Shown here: one piece after another, positions 39,692-47,229 of the stretch
Layout: every line of letters begins with the position of its first letter
Position numbering within the stretch: the first letter of the stretch is position 1
DNA from: an uncultured Oscillospiraceae bacterium
GTDB taxonomy: Bacteria > Bacillota > Clostridia > Oscillospirales > Oscillospiraceae
DNA: 48,358 bases
Assembly (NCBI GenBank): GCA_934591705.1
Contig: CAKTPM010000013.1
Location: 1-48,358, forward strand
Direction: 5' to 3'
Translations under genes and position numbers: made by a program
Notes under the pieces: generated by a model
What the model was told of the DNA's origin: nothing
What the model saw: only the letters and a program-made list of their open reading frames with translations
The model's database searches: none

Positions 39692-40577
39692 AGCCCTGCA
39701 TGCGGATGAAGTTGGGGTTATCCCGCCAGTTCTCCTTGACCTTCACCCAGGTCTGGAGGAAGACCTTGGCGCCCATGAACTTCTCAATATCCCGCCGGGC
39801 GGCGGAGGATATCTTCTTGAGCATCTCGCCGCCCTTGCCGATGATGATGCCCTTGTGGCTCTGCTTTTCGCAATAGATGGTCACATCCAGGTCGATGATG
39901 CCGCTTTCCTCCCGCTCGGAAAAGCGGGTGACCTCCACGGCGGTGCCGTGGGGGATCTCCTTGTCCAGGCAGCGGAGCATCTTCTCCCGGACGATCTCGG
40001 CGCAGACCTGGGAGTCCGCCTGGTCGGTGGTGACCCCCTCCGGGAACAGGTGGGGCCCCGGCTGGGCATAGCCCTCCAGGAGCTTTATCAGCTCGTCGAG
40101 GCCGCTGCCGGTCTTGGCGGAGATGGGCACGATGGCGGCGAAATCGGGATAGGCGGCGTTGTAGGCGGCGATGACCTCCAGGAGGGCCTCCTTGTGCTCC
40201 ACGGCGTCCACCTTGTTGATGCACAGGATGCAGGGGAGCTTTTCCTCCCGGATGCGCTGCAGCAGGATGCGCTCGGGCTCTCCCACCCGGGGGATGGGCT
40301 CCACCAGCAAAAGGGCGCATTCCACGGCGGAGAGACTCTCGCGCACCACCTTTACCATGTAGTCCCCCAGGCGGCTGCGGGGCTTGTGGAGCCCCGGGGT
40401 GTCCAGCAGCACCAGCTGGATGGGGCCCCGGTCCACCACGCCGTAGATGCGGTTGCGGGTGGTCTGGGGCTTGTCGGATACGATGGCGATCTTTTCGCCC
40501 ACCAGGGCGTTGGTAAGGGTGGATTTTCCCACATTGGGCCGTCCGCAGACGGTGATCATGGCGGTTTTGGTGGTCAT
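39678..40577 (-). CDS. era: GTPase Era
   Basis: 299 residues. Binds the 3' end of 16S rRNA and helps 30S maturation. G1 GRPNVGKSTLTN near residue 12, G2/G3 TTRNRIYG and DTPGLHKP, G4 NKVD near 122, G5 SAKTG near 152, and the KH domain with KGIIIGKGGEMLKKI near 235. Overlaps recO; 75 bp downstream of ybeY. Confidence 0.98.
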   Translation of the reverse strand: MTTKTAMITVCGRPNVGKSTLTNALVGEKIAIVSDKPQTTRNRIYGVVDRGPIQLVLLDTPGLHKPRSRLGDYMVKVVRESLSAVECALLLVEPIPRVGEPERILLQRIREEKLPCILCINKVDAVEHKEALLEVIAAYNAAYPDFAAIVPISAKTGSGLDELIKLLEGYAQPGPHLFPEGVTTDQADSQVCAEIVREKMLRCLDKEIPHGTAVEVTRFSEREESGIIDLDVTIYCEKQSHKGIIIGKGGEMLKKISSAARRDIEKFMGAKVFLQTWVKVKENWRDNPNFIRMQGYDEQ

Positions 40578-40652
40578 CGGGTGATGCCTCTACTTTCTTT
40601 GGTTTAGGGGTGGGGCGGCGCGTTTTTGTATGATCGGCGGTTGGCGCATTTC

Positions 40653-41141
40653 TCACCGCGCCAGGCCCAGGCGGGACATAACGGCCTCCTCATGGGCGCG
40701 CATTTGGGCCTTCATGGGGCCCTCGTCCAGGTGGTCATAGCCCAGGAGGTGCAGCACGGAGTGGACGGCCAGATAGCAGAGCTCACGCGCAAAGCCGTGG
40801 CCGTATTCCTCCCCCTGCTGCCGGGCCCGCTCCAGGGAAAGGCACATATCCCCCAGGGGCACAAGGCCGCTCTCGGGGTCCGCGTCGTCCGGCGCGGGAT
40901 GCTCGCCGGGGGCAAGGGAAAACATGGGGAAGCTCAGCACATCCGTGGGCTTGTCCACGCCCCGCATCTCCCGGTTCACGGCGTGGATGCCCGCGTCATC
41001 GGTCAGGAGGACATCGATCTCGCAGGGGATGTCCACCCCCTCGGCCGAGAGCGCCGTCTCAATGGCCCGGCACAGCTGCGCCTGCAGGGCGGCGTCCTCC
41101 CCCGCCGGTACCTCGGCGGCAATTAAAATCCGGTGCTTCAT
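40653..41141 (-). CDS. ybeY: rRNA maturation endoribonuclease YbeY
   Basis: 162 residues. Zinc-dependent RNase for 16S 3'-end processing. Signature HSVLHLLGYDH (H3-type zinc site) near residue 122 and FPMF near the middle. Overlaps the phoH stop by 4 bp (ATGA on the minus strand). Genes for phoH, ybeY and era are a conserved ribosome-maturation group. Confidence 0.96.
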   Translation of the reverse strand: MKHRILIAAEVPAGEDAALQAQLCRAIETALSAEGVDIPCEIDVLLTDDAGIHAVNREMRGVDKPTDVLSFPMFSLAPGEHPAPDDADPESGLVPLGDMCLSLERARQQGEEYGHGFARELCYLAVHSVLHLLGYDHLDEGPMKAQMRAHEEAVMSRLGLAR

Positions 41142-42094
41142 CGGCGTTTGTCCTCATATTTGGCATACGCCTCAATGATGCGCTGCACCATCACATGGCG
41201 CACCACATCGTTCTGCGTCAGCTCCTGGATGCCCACGCCCTCCACATTCCGCAGCACCTTCATGGCCTCCTTGAGGCCGCTGACCTTGTCCGTAGGCAGG
41301 TCGATCTGGGTGATGTCGCCGGTGATGACCACCTTGGAGCCGAAGCCCATGCGGGTGAGGAACATCTTCATCTGCTCCCGGCTGGTGTTCTGGGCCTCGT
41401 CGAGGATGATGAAGCTGTCGTCCAGGGTGCGGCCCCGCATATAGGCCAGGGGGGCCACCTCAATGTTGCCCCGCTCCAGATACTTCTGGTAGGTCTCGGC
41501 GCCCAGCATGTCAAAGAGCGCGTCGTACAGCGGCCGGAGGTAGGGGTCCACCTTGCTCTGGAGGTCGCCGGGCAGAAAGCCCAGCCGCTCGCCCGCCTCC
41601 ACGGCGGGGCGGGTGAGAACGATGCGGTTGATCTGCTTATCCCGGAAGGCCGCCACCGCCGCCGCCACCGCCAGGTAGGTCTTGCCGGTGCCGGCAGGCC
41701 CCACGCCGATGGTCACGGTGTTGCGGAGGATGCTCTGGACATAGTCCTTCTGGCCGATGGTCTTGGGCTTTACCGGGCGGCCCTTGGAGGTGATGCAGAT
41801 CACATCCTGGGTCAGCTCCGAGATCTTCTCGCTCTGGCCGCTGCGGCACAGGCCCACCACATAGCGGATGTGCTGCTCGGTGATGGCCTCGCCCTTTTTC
41901 GACAGCGCCAAAAGCGCCTCCACCGCCTTTTGCGCCAGGAGCACATTCTCCGGATCCCCGGAGATGACGATCTCGCCTCCCCGGTTCACGATGCCCACGG
42001 AGAACTCCTGCTCCAGCAGGCGGATGTTCTCATCGAAGGAGCCGAAAATGTCCAGGGCTTCCTCCATGCGTTCAATGCCGATCCTCTGTTCCAT
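41138..42094 (-). CDS. phoH: PhoH-like ATPase
   Basis: 318 residues. N-terminal KH-like region, then a P-loop domain: GVGPAGTGKTYLAVA near residue 133, RPAVEAGERLGFLPGDLQ, and FIILDEAQNTSREQMKMFLTRMG near 230 (Walker B DEAQ). Presumed RNA-linked helicase/ATPase acting with YbeY. AGAAGG lies before the ATG; 19 bp after yqfD. Confidence 0.96.
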   Translation of the reverse strand: MEQRIGIERMEEALDIFGSFDENIRLLEQEFSVGIVNRGGEIVISGDPENVLLAQKAVEALLALSKKGEAITEQHIRYVVGLCRSGQSEKISELTQDVICITSKGRPVKPKTIGQKDYVQSILRNTVTIGVGPAGTGKTYLAVAAAVAAFRDKQINRIVLTRPAVEAGERLGFLPGDLQSKVDPYLRPLYDALFDMLGAETYQKYLERGNIEVAPLAYMRGRTLDDSFIILDEAQNTSREQMKMFLTRMGFGSKVVITGDITQIDLPTDKVSGLKEAMKVLRNVEGVGIQELTQNDVVRHVMVQRIIEAYAKYEDKRR

Positions 42095-42113
42095 GCCTTG
42101 CCTTCTTTCGCTT

Positions 42114-43295
42114 TTATCCCGCGCTCACGAGCTGTCCGATCTGCTCATAGCACTCCGCCGTCAGGGTCACCTGCAGGGTGTCGCCCCGCTGTGCGGCGGT
42201 GAATTGGGTCTTTCGTATCTCCCCCTCCGGGGTCATCTCCCCGGCCAAGCGGCGCAGCAGCTCCGCCTCCGCCGCCTTCTGCGCCTGGGCGGCGCTGCGG
42301 CTGACGGTAAGGGTGTCTTTTTTCGTGAAGGTCTCGCTGACCCAGGCGGCAGGCAGAGAGATGCCGAAGGGCAGGGAGAGCTCACGATACAGGGTTATTT
42401 TATCACAATTCTCCTGCCATGCGCTACCCCCTGGGGGAATTTTTATTGCCTTTTTCCCCCATGTGAGCCAGTGGACGGTGCGCTTTTGGCCGCCGGGGCT
42501 CTTTTTTTCACAGGTAAGGGGCTCCGTGAGCGTGAGGGTATACCAGGTCCGGCCATAGACCCGCCCGCAGCCGTGGACCCGGTATATCCCGCCCCAGGCG
42601 CCGTCCACCACCCCGGAGATGAGCATTTCTCCGCGCTGCACCGTGTCTCCCGGCTTTATGCACGCCCGGCCCCGCAGGGCCTCCACCTTGGTCACCAGGG
42701 CGTCCCGGGAGGCGGTGACATGGGTGTAGTCATCGTCCCGGACCAGGGGGCCGGGATCGCGGCGCTCCACCACCTGCACATGGGCGCAGCACCCCCGGAC
42801 ATTTACCGCCAGCCAGGAGAGCTCCGGCAGCTCCAGGAGAATGCGGTTGCGCAGCACATCCTGGTCGATGTCCCCGGTGCGGATGCCGGCGGTGATCCCC
42901 TGCCGCTCCAGGGCCCGGAGGATGACCTTTTCCGGCACGGTGTCGTTGCCCTCCACAGTGAAGCTCCACACGAAGCTGCCGCCATACCAGGCCGCCGCCA
43001 AAAAAAGCGCCATGGCCCCGAAGAGCACATACCGCCGCCTGAGCCGCCGGGCCAAAACCGGCACCCCCCGCTCGCCGCCCCGGGTGATGCGGGCCCCCAG
43101 CTTTTCCGCCGCCTCCGCCAGCTCCGCCGCCCCCCGGCGGGTGGAGCGCAGGCGCAGGTGGAGATCGTCCACCCACTCCACCGCCCAAAAGGGGATGCCC
43201 CGGGCGGCGCAGAGATTCAGCACCCGCTCGGGCATGGCGCTCTCCACCGCCAGCTCCACGCTGCCCCGCAGGGCGTTTTTGATCTGCCGATACAT
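42114..43295 (-). CDS. yqfD: Sporulation protein YqfD
   Basis: 393 residues. Sigma-E-dependent sporulation protein. N-terminal cytoplasmic part (LCAARGIPFWAVEWVDD), one transmembrane helix (VLFGAMALFLAAAWYGGSF, ~residues 110-130), and an extracytoplasmic POTRA-like part (VEGNDTVPEKVILRALERQGI) typical of the family. Its ATG overlaps the yqfC stop by one base. Confidence 0.93.
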   Translation of the reverse strand: MYRQIKNALRGSVELAVESAMPERVLNLCAARGIPFWAVEWVDDLHLRLRSTRRGAAELAEAAEKLGARITRGGERGVPVLARRLRRRYVLFGAMALFLAAAWYGGSFVWSFTVEGNDTVPEKVILRALERQGITAGIRTGDIDQDVLRNRILLELPELSWLAVNVRGCCAHVQVVERRDPGPLVRDDDYTHVTASRDALVTKVEALRGRACIKPGDTVQRGEMLISGVVDGAWGGIYRVHGCGRVYGRTWYTLTLTEPLTCEKKSPGGQKRTVHWLTWGKKAIKIPPGGSAWQENCDKITLYRELSLPFGISLPAAWVSETFTKKDTLTVSRSAAQAQKAAEAELLRRLAGEMTPEGEIRKTQFTAAQRGDTLQVTLTAECYEQIGQLVSAG

Positions 43296-43585
43296 TATGC
43301 CTCCAACAATTCCACTTTTTCGATGACGCCGGTGATGCGCAGCTCATCGCCGGTCATGGCCATCAGCTGCAGATCGCGCCCGTAAAGCCGCACGATCACC
43401 GTGCCGCTGTTGATGTCCACCTGCCGGGTGGTGTAGCTCAGCACGCCCCGGTGGCGGTCCATGTAGAAGCCCCGGTTGCCCATCAGCTCCATCCGGCAGC
43501 CCCCGGGGAGCACCTCCGGCAGGTCCAGCTTTTCCATGGCCGCCATGCCCCTTTGCGCCAGCCTCGCGCGGCTTTTTCGGTCCAT
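43295..43585 (-). CDS. yqfC: Sporulation protein YqfC
   Basis: 96 residues. YabP/YqfC family: CRMELMGNRGFYMDRHRGVLSYTTRQVDINSG and LYGRDLQLMAMTGDELRITG are characteristic short beta-strands. First gene of the operon. In Bacillus yqfC-yqfD is sigma-E controlled; here a weak sigma-E-like pattern (GCGTATATG ... GCATATCCAT) lies just upstream, which I would not rely on. Confidence 0.92.
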   Translation of the reverse strand: MDRKSRARLAQRGMAAMEKLDLPEVLPGGCRMELMGNRGFYMDRHRGVLSYTTRQVDINSGTVIVRLYGRDLQLMAMTGDELRITGVIEKVELLEA

Positions 43586-43668
43586 GCTCTCACCTCATTG
43601 ATGGATATGCGCCTCAGCGGCGGCATATACGCCCCGGCGTAGGTTTGCGGAAACGGCGTACCTATCCC

Positions 43669-43800
43669 CCGTAGGGGCGGACGACCCTGTCCGCCCACGC
43701 CGCAGGTTTGCGGAAACGGCGCGTTCTCCCCAACACCTCTTCACTTTCCACTGCGCGGCCCTGCCGCGCCCCTGTAGGGGCGGACGACCCTGTCCGCCCC
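43669..43800. repeat. Mosaic repeat block: two palindromes, GTTTGCGGAAACGGCG units, short 7-bp array
   Basis: TAGGGGCGGACGACCCTGTC-type palindromes at ~43672-43697 and ~43774-43800, two GGTTTGCGGAAACGGCG units, and the array remnant CTCTTCACTTTCCACTGCG (43737-43755) with its fixed flanks. Confidence 0.85.
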
Positions 43801-43813
43801 GGCGTTTTTTTCT

Positions 43814-43942
43814 CATACTTTCTTTGCGCAAAGAAAGTATGCAAAGATGCGTTTAAGAGGGAAGGGATTTCGATTTCCCTTCCCTCTTAAAAATCTCCCA
43901 TCCTTGAAACGACCAAAGGAAAGGGGTTGCGACCCCTTTCCT
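43814..43942. repeat. Three-hairpin module, copy 2 (inverted)
   Basis: 28-bp perfect palindrome (43814-43841), TTTAAGAGGGAAGGG hairpin (43852-43891), and AGGAAAGGGGTTGCGACCCC hairpin (43917-43942), i.e. the reverse order of copy 1. Confidence 0.88.
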
Positions 43943-44216
43943 GTTGGATTCTTTTCCCCGGGGACGGGGGTTCGGCGGGCCGACAGAGGCGTCGGCCCCT
44001 ACAACACCGGCGCGCCGCCAAATATCAAATACACCGTGCCGCGGCACCCCACACGCGAAACCGCCCGCCGTATAGGGAAACGGTTTGGCAACCGTTTGTA
44101 GGGGTTGGCGTCCCCGACGACCCGAACGATATATCGTCACGGGACGATATATCGCAAACCGGCGTCGTTGCCGCATTTGTAGGGGCGGACGGCTCTGTCC
44201 GCCCGAAAATATACAC
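43943..44216. other. Gene-free repeat spacer
   Basis: Contains palindromes at 43979-44003 and 44181-44206 and the direct inverted stretch ACGATATATCGT / GGACGATATATCG around 44125-44155. No credible coding frame. Confidence 0.5.
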
Positions 44217-44250
44217 AAAAAAGATGCACCCTTGCGGGTGCATCTTTTTT
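44217..44250 (-). terminator. P4 terminator
   Basis: Stem AAAGATGCACCC / GGGTGCATCTTT. Confidence 0.88.
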
Positions 44251-44273
44251 AGCTTTCAAGAGAAAGTTCTAAA

Positions 44274-45125
44274 TTAGAACTCCTTCTTCTTACCGATCAC
44301 AACGGCGGAGCCGGCGACGGCGGAGATGCTCATGCCAACATACATAGCGATACCGGCGTCGAAGGTCTTGGCGGAGTCAACCTTGCTGCCAGAGGTGGTG
44401 CCGGTGGAACCAGCGTTCTTCAGGACCACGGTGTAGCCGTTCAGGCCAGTGATGCCATCGACAATGTACTCATCGTCAGCCAGATCCTTGTCCTGCTTGC
44501 CATTCTCAACAACCTTGAAGGTCTTGGGGCAGTTGGAGCACTTCACGGAGACGGGCTTGCCCTTGGCATCGAAGGTCACATTCTTCTTCAGGAACTCGTG
44601 TTCCACGGTGGCAACATCATCCTTAGCACCGACCAGAAGGAAAGCGCCCTTCATGTAAGCCAGGGTGGAACCCTCGGTCTTATAGGTGTGGGTGCCGGAG
44701 AGATAGACATCTTCCGCATAATCGCCGCAATTATCGCCCTCTTCGACCTTCTTGTCGAGAACGATCTTGGTGCCGGCCTTCAGCTCATCAGTGGCCGCGA
44801 CCAGATACACGGTCTTGCCGTTGTTGACAAGAGAGTGAGTGGCAGAATCCTTAGCAACCTCAACATACGCAGTGTTATCAATGTCATAGACATTGGGGAC
44901 ATAGTAGTTGACATCGTCAACAACCTTGCCAGTGGTGACGGTGACCTTCACAGTGTCGATCTCATCATCAATGGAAGTCTTGGGATTCAGGGAGAAGAGC
45001 TCGGCATCCTTCAGGGTGAGGGTGCTGGTCTCGACCTTGCCGGTGGAAGTGGTCTTTGCGAAGGCGGTGGCGCACAGGCTCAGGGCCAGAACGAGGCACA
45101 GAGCAAGAGCAACAATCTTCTTCAT
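44274..45125 (-). CDS. P4: secreted family member, divergent middle
   Basis: 283 residues. Signal peptide and C-terminal tail as in P1-P3 (one change, ALYVG to AMYVG), but the middle is the most distant (TLTLKDAELFSLNPKTSID, GDNCGDYAEDVYLSG, KCSNCPKTF). It has ATG at 45125, but only GAGC before it, not a real ribosome site. Upstream sequence is mosaic repeat with no clear promoter. 3' untranslated sequence (TTTAGAACTTTCTCTTGAAAGC) is shared with P1, whereas P2 and P3 share another. Possibly silent or weakly expressed. Confidence 0.75.
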   Translation of the reverse strand: MKKIVALALCLVLALSLCATAFAKTTSTGKVETSTLTLKDAELFSLNPKTSIDDEIDTVKVTVTTGKVVDDVNYYVPNVYDIDNTAYVEVAKDSATHSLVNNGKTVYLVAATDELKAGTKIVLDKKVEEGDNCGDYAEDVYLSGTHTYKTEGSTLAYMKGAFLLVGAKDDVATVEHEFLKKNVTFDAKGKPVSVKCSNCPKTFKVVENGKQDKDLADDEYIVDGITGLNGYTVVLKNAGSTGTTSGSKVDSAKTFDAGIAMYVGMSISAVAGSAVVIGKKKEF

Positions 45126-45310
45126 TTGTTGCTCTTTGCGCACAGCGGGGGGAAAATCAGTGGGAGCGGACGGTACATCGCGCCGTTTTTGCAAACCTGC
45201 CTCGAGGGCGGACAGAGCCGTCCGCCCCTACAAACAGGGGGCACCGTTTATGCTACGCAAAAAAATACCGCCAGCCGCAGCCTGTACGCGCATTAAAATA
45301 AATCCCCCGT
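45126..45310. other. Gene-free stretch upstream of P4
   Basis: Holds a GGGCGGACAGAGCCGTCCGC palindrome (45207-45233) and the CGCCGTTTTTGCAAACCTGCC unit also seen near 31640 and 43640. No promoter for P4 could be pointed to. Confidence 0.5.
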
Positions 45311-45332
45311 CCTATGGGGAAAAGAATCCAAC

Positions 45333-45462
45333 AGGAAAGGGGTCGCAACCCCTTTCCTTTGGTCGTTTCAAGGATGGGAGATTTTTAAGAGGGAAGGGAA
45401 ATCGAAATCCCTTCCCTCTTAAACGGCGTTTTTGGTCCTTTTGTCGCTGTAGACAAAAGGAC
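45333..45462. repeat. Three-hairpin module, copy 3
   Basis: AGGAAAGGGGTCGCAACCCC hairpin (45333-45358), TTTAAGAGGGAAGGG hairpin (45384-45423), and a third hairpin GTCCTTTTGTC / GACAAAAGGAC (45435-45462), whose sequence differs from the other copies while the position is kept. Confidence 0.88.
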
Positions 45463-45529
45463 GAAGAAGAAAGAAAAAATCGGGGCGGACAGAGCCGTCC
45501 GCCCCTACAGGGCGTGGCTGCGCCGCGCA

Positions 45530-45608
45530 GTGGAAAGTGAATAGTGAATAGTGGAAAGTGAAGAGTGAAGAGTGAAGAGTGAATAGTGAATAGTGAATAG
45601 TGAAGAGG
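45530..45608. repeat. 7-bp period array, copy 5 (longest)
   Basis: About eleven GTGAATA/GTGGAAA/GTGAAGA units between GCCGCGCA and AGGTATTGGGGGGAACGCGC. Confidence 0.9.
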
Positions 45609-45645
45609 TATTGGGGGGAACGCGCAGGGGAAGGCAAAAAAATAA

Positions 45646-45673
45646 AAAGGGCGGACTGAAATGTCCGCCCTTT
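45646..45673 (-). terminator. Terminator of the HPr-like gene
   Basis: Stem AAAGGGCGGAC / GTCCGCCCTTT, T-rich on the minus strand. Confidence 0.88.
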
Positions 45674-45676
45674 GGC

Positions 45677-45940
45677 TTATTCGCCGAAGTTGTTTTCGAT
45701 GAGCTTCTTGAGGGCTGCGACGGCTTCCTTTTCATCGGGACCGTCGGCGATCAGGGTGATGACCGTACCCTTGATGATGCCCAAGCTCAAAACGCCCAGC
45801 AAGCTCTTGGCATTGACACGGCGCTCTTCCTTTTCGACCCAAATACCGCTCTTGAACTCATTGGCCTTCTGAATGAAGAAGGTGGCCGGGCGGGCGTGGA
45901 GGCCGACCTCGTTGCGTACCGTGATTTCCTGTGTATACAT
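45677..45940 (-). CDS. ptsH: HPr-family phosphocarrier protein
   Basis: 87 residues. Phospho-relay protein of the PTS and co-regulator with CcpA. Active-site His in GLHARPA (His15) and the regulatory Ser in VNAKSLLGVLSLGI (Ser46 position) are both present, so both PTS transfer and HPr-kinase control are possible. MYTQEITVRNEVGLHARPA is the typical start; AAAGGAG before the ATG at 45940 decides it against the longer frame to 46021. No PTS enzyme I gene is adjacent, so a Crh- or HPr-like paralogue cannot be excluded. Confidence 0.92.
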   Translation of the reverse strand: MYTQEITVRNEVGLHARPATFFIQKANEFKSGIWVEKEERRVNAKSLLGVLSLGIIKGTVITLIADGPDEKEAVAALKKLIENNFGE

Positions 45941-46195
45941 ACCGCGTTTCTCCTTTACCTCTCCCGAAAGAAATACTTGGCTTTGTACACCCATCTTATA
46001 CAAAACATAAGCAAAATGCAATGGATATTCTGCCGAATTTTCAACGAATCCAACACAAATTGTACTTGCATTTTGTAAAAAATGACGGCAAAGGAGCAGG
46101 GGGAGAGAGGGCTCCTTACCGCCGGAGGCCGAATGGGCCGCCGGGGCGCGCCTGCCGGGGGCCGGATGGGCGGTCGGCTTCGCTTTGCGTTCTGC

Positions 46196-47134
46196 TTACT
46201 GATGGATGCGGGTACCCGTTTTGCCGTCGATTCCGTCTTGGGCCTTCTCCAGCAAAGTGATCAGAGCGGTGCGGCCGGGCTTGGACTCGGCGAACTTCAC
46301 GGCAGCTTCCACCTTGGGCAGCATGGAGCCCTTGGCAAACTGTCCCTGGGCGATGTATTCCCTGGCCTCGGCGGGGGTCAGGTCGTCCAGACCCTTCTGG
46401 TCGGGCTTGTTGAAGTTGATGGCCACCTTCTCCACGGCGGTGAGGATGATGAGCATATCCGCGTCCAGCTGCTCGGCCAGCAGCTCGGAGGCGAAGTCCT
46501 TGTCGATGACGGCGGCCGCACCCTTCAGGTGGTTATGCTCGGTACGGTAGACGGGGATGCCGCCGCCGCCGCAGCAGATGACGATGTTGCCGCTGTCGCT
46601 GAGGGCGCGGATGGCGCCCAGCTCCACGATCTGCTGGGGCTTGGGGGAGGCCACATAGCGGCGCCAGCCGCGGCCCGCGTCTTCCTTGAACAGGAAGCCG
46701 GTCTTGGCGGCCATGACCTTGGCCTCCTCCTCGGACAGGAACTTGCCGATGGGCTTGCTGGGATCGCTGAAGGCGGGATCCTTGGGATCCACCTCCACCT
46801 GCGTGACCATGGTGACCACGGGCTCGTCGATGCCGCGGTTGAGCATCTCCTCGCGGAGGGCGTTCTGCAGGTCATAGCCGATGTAGGCCTGACTCATAGC
46901 GCCGCAGACGGACAGGGGGGTGCTGTCCTGCGTGGCATCCTCATGCATCAGGGCCAGCATGGCGTTGTTGATGATGCCCACCTGAGGACCGTTGCCGTGG
47001 GCCACGATGACCTCGTGTCCCTCGGCGATCAGGTCTACGATGGCCTTGGCGGTGATCTGTACGGCGTCGGCCTGCTCGTGCAGAGTGCTGCCCAGAGCGT
47101 TGCCGCCCAGGGCGATAACGATTTTCTTAGCCAT
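46196..47134 (-). CDS. arcC: Carbamate kinase
   Basis: 312 residues. Makes ATP from carbamoyl phosphate. Amino-acid kinase fold: KKIVIALGGNALG at the N-terminus, EVIVAHGNGPQVG near residue 40, VICCGGGGIPV near 210, and AVIDKDFASELLAEQLDADMLIILTAVEKV near 230-260. AAAGGAG precedes the ATG. Downstream of ygeW on the same strand; the two can work in sequence on carbamoyl phosphate. Confidence 0.96.
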   Translation of the reverse strand: MAKKIVIALGGNALGSTLHEQADAVQITAKAIVDLIAEGHEVIVAHGNGPQVGIINNAMLALMHEDATQDSTPLSVCGAMSQAYIGYDLQNALREEMLNRGIDEPVVTMVTQVEVDPKDPAFSDPSKPIGKFLSEEEAKVMAAKTGFLFKEDAGRGWRRYVASPKPQQIVELGAIRALSDSGNIVICCGGGGIPVYRTEHNHLKGAAAVIDKDFASELLAEQLDADMLIILTAVEKVAINFNKPDQKGLDDLTPAEAREYIAQGQFAKGSMLPKVEAAVKFAESKPGRTALITLLEKAQDGIDGKTGTRIHQ

Positions 47135-47180
47135 AATGGGTCTTTCTCCTTTTGTTTCCTCGGTTGTTCCGGGTAAAAAG

Positions 47181-47208
47181 GACAGCGGCGGCGCTGCCGC
47201 CGCTGTCG
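47181..47208. terminator. GC-rich hairpin between ygeW and arcC
   Basis: GACAGCGGCGGCG / CGCCGCCGCTGTC stem with no T-run on either side; more likely an mRNA-processing or attenuating stem than a full terminator. Confidence 0.4.
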
Positions 47209-47229
47209 CGGGTCGTATTTGCGTTTTAA

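Noticed and set aside
43586..43640. Sigma-E promoter for yqfC
   Set aside because: Only a loose resemblance to sigma-E -35/-10 elements in the right place; listed in the yqfC entry as unreliable.
45530..45608. CRISPR array
   Set aside because: The 7-bp units are contiguous, without 30-40 bp spacers, and no cas gene is present.
45941..46021. 27-residue N-terminal extension of the HPr-like protein
   Set aside because: HPr proteins start as MYTQEITV here, with AAAGGAG in front; the extension covers the likely promoter.
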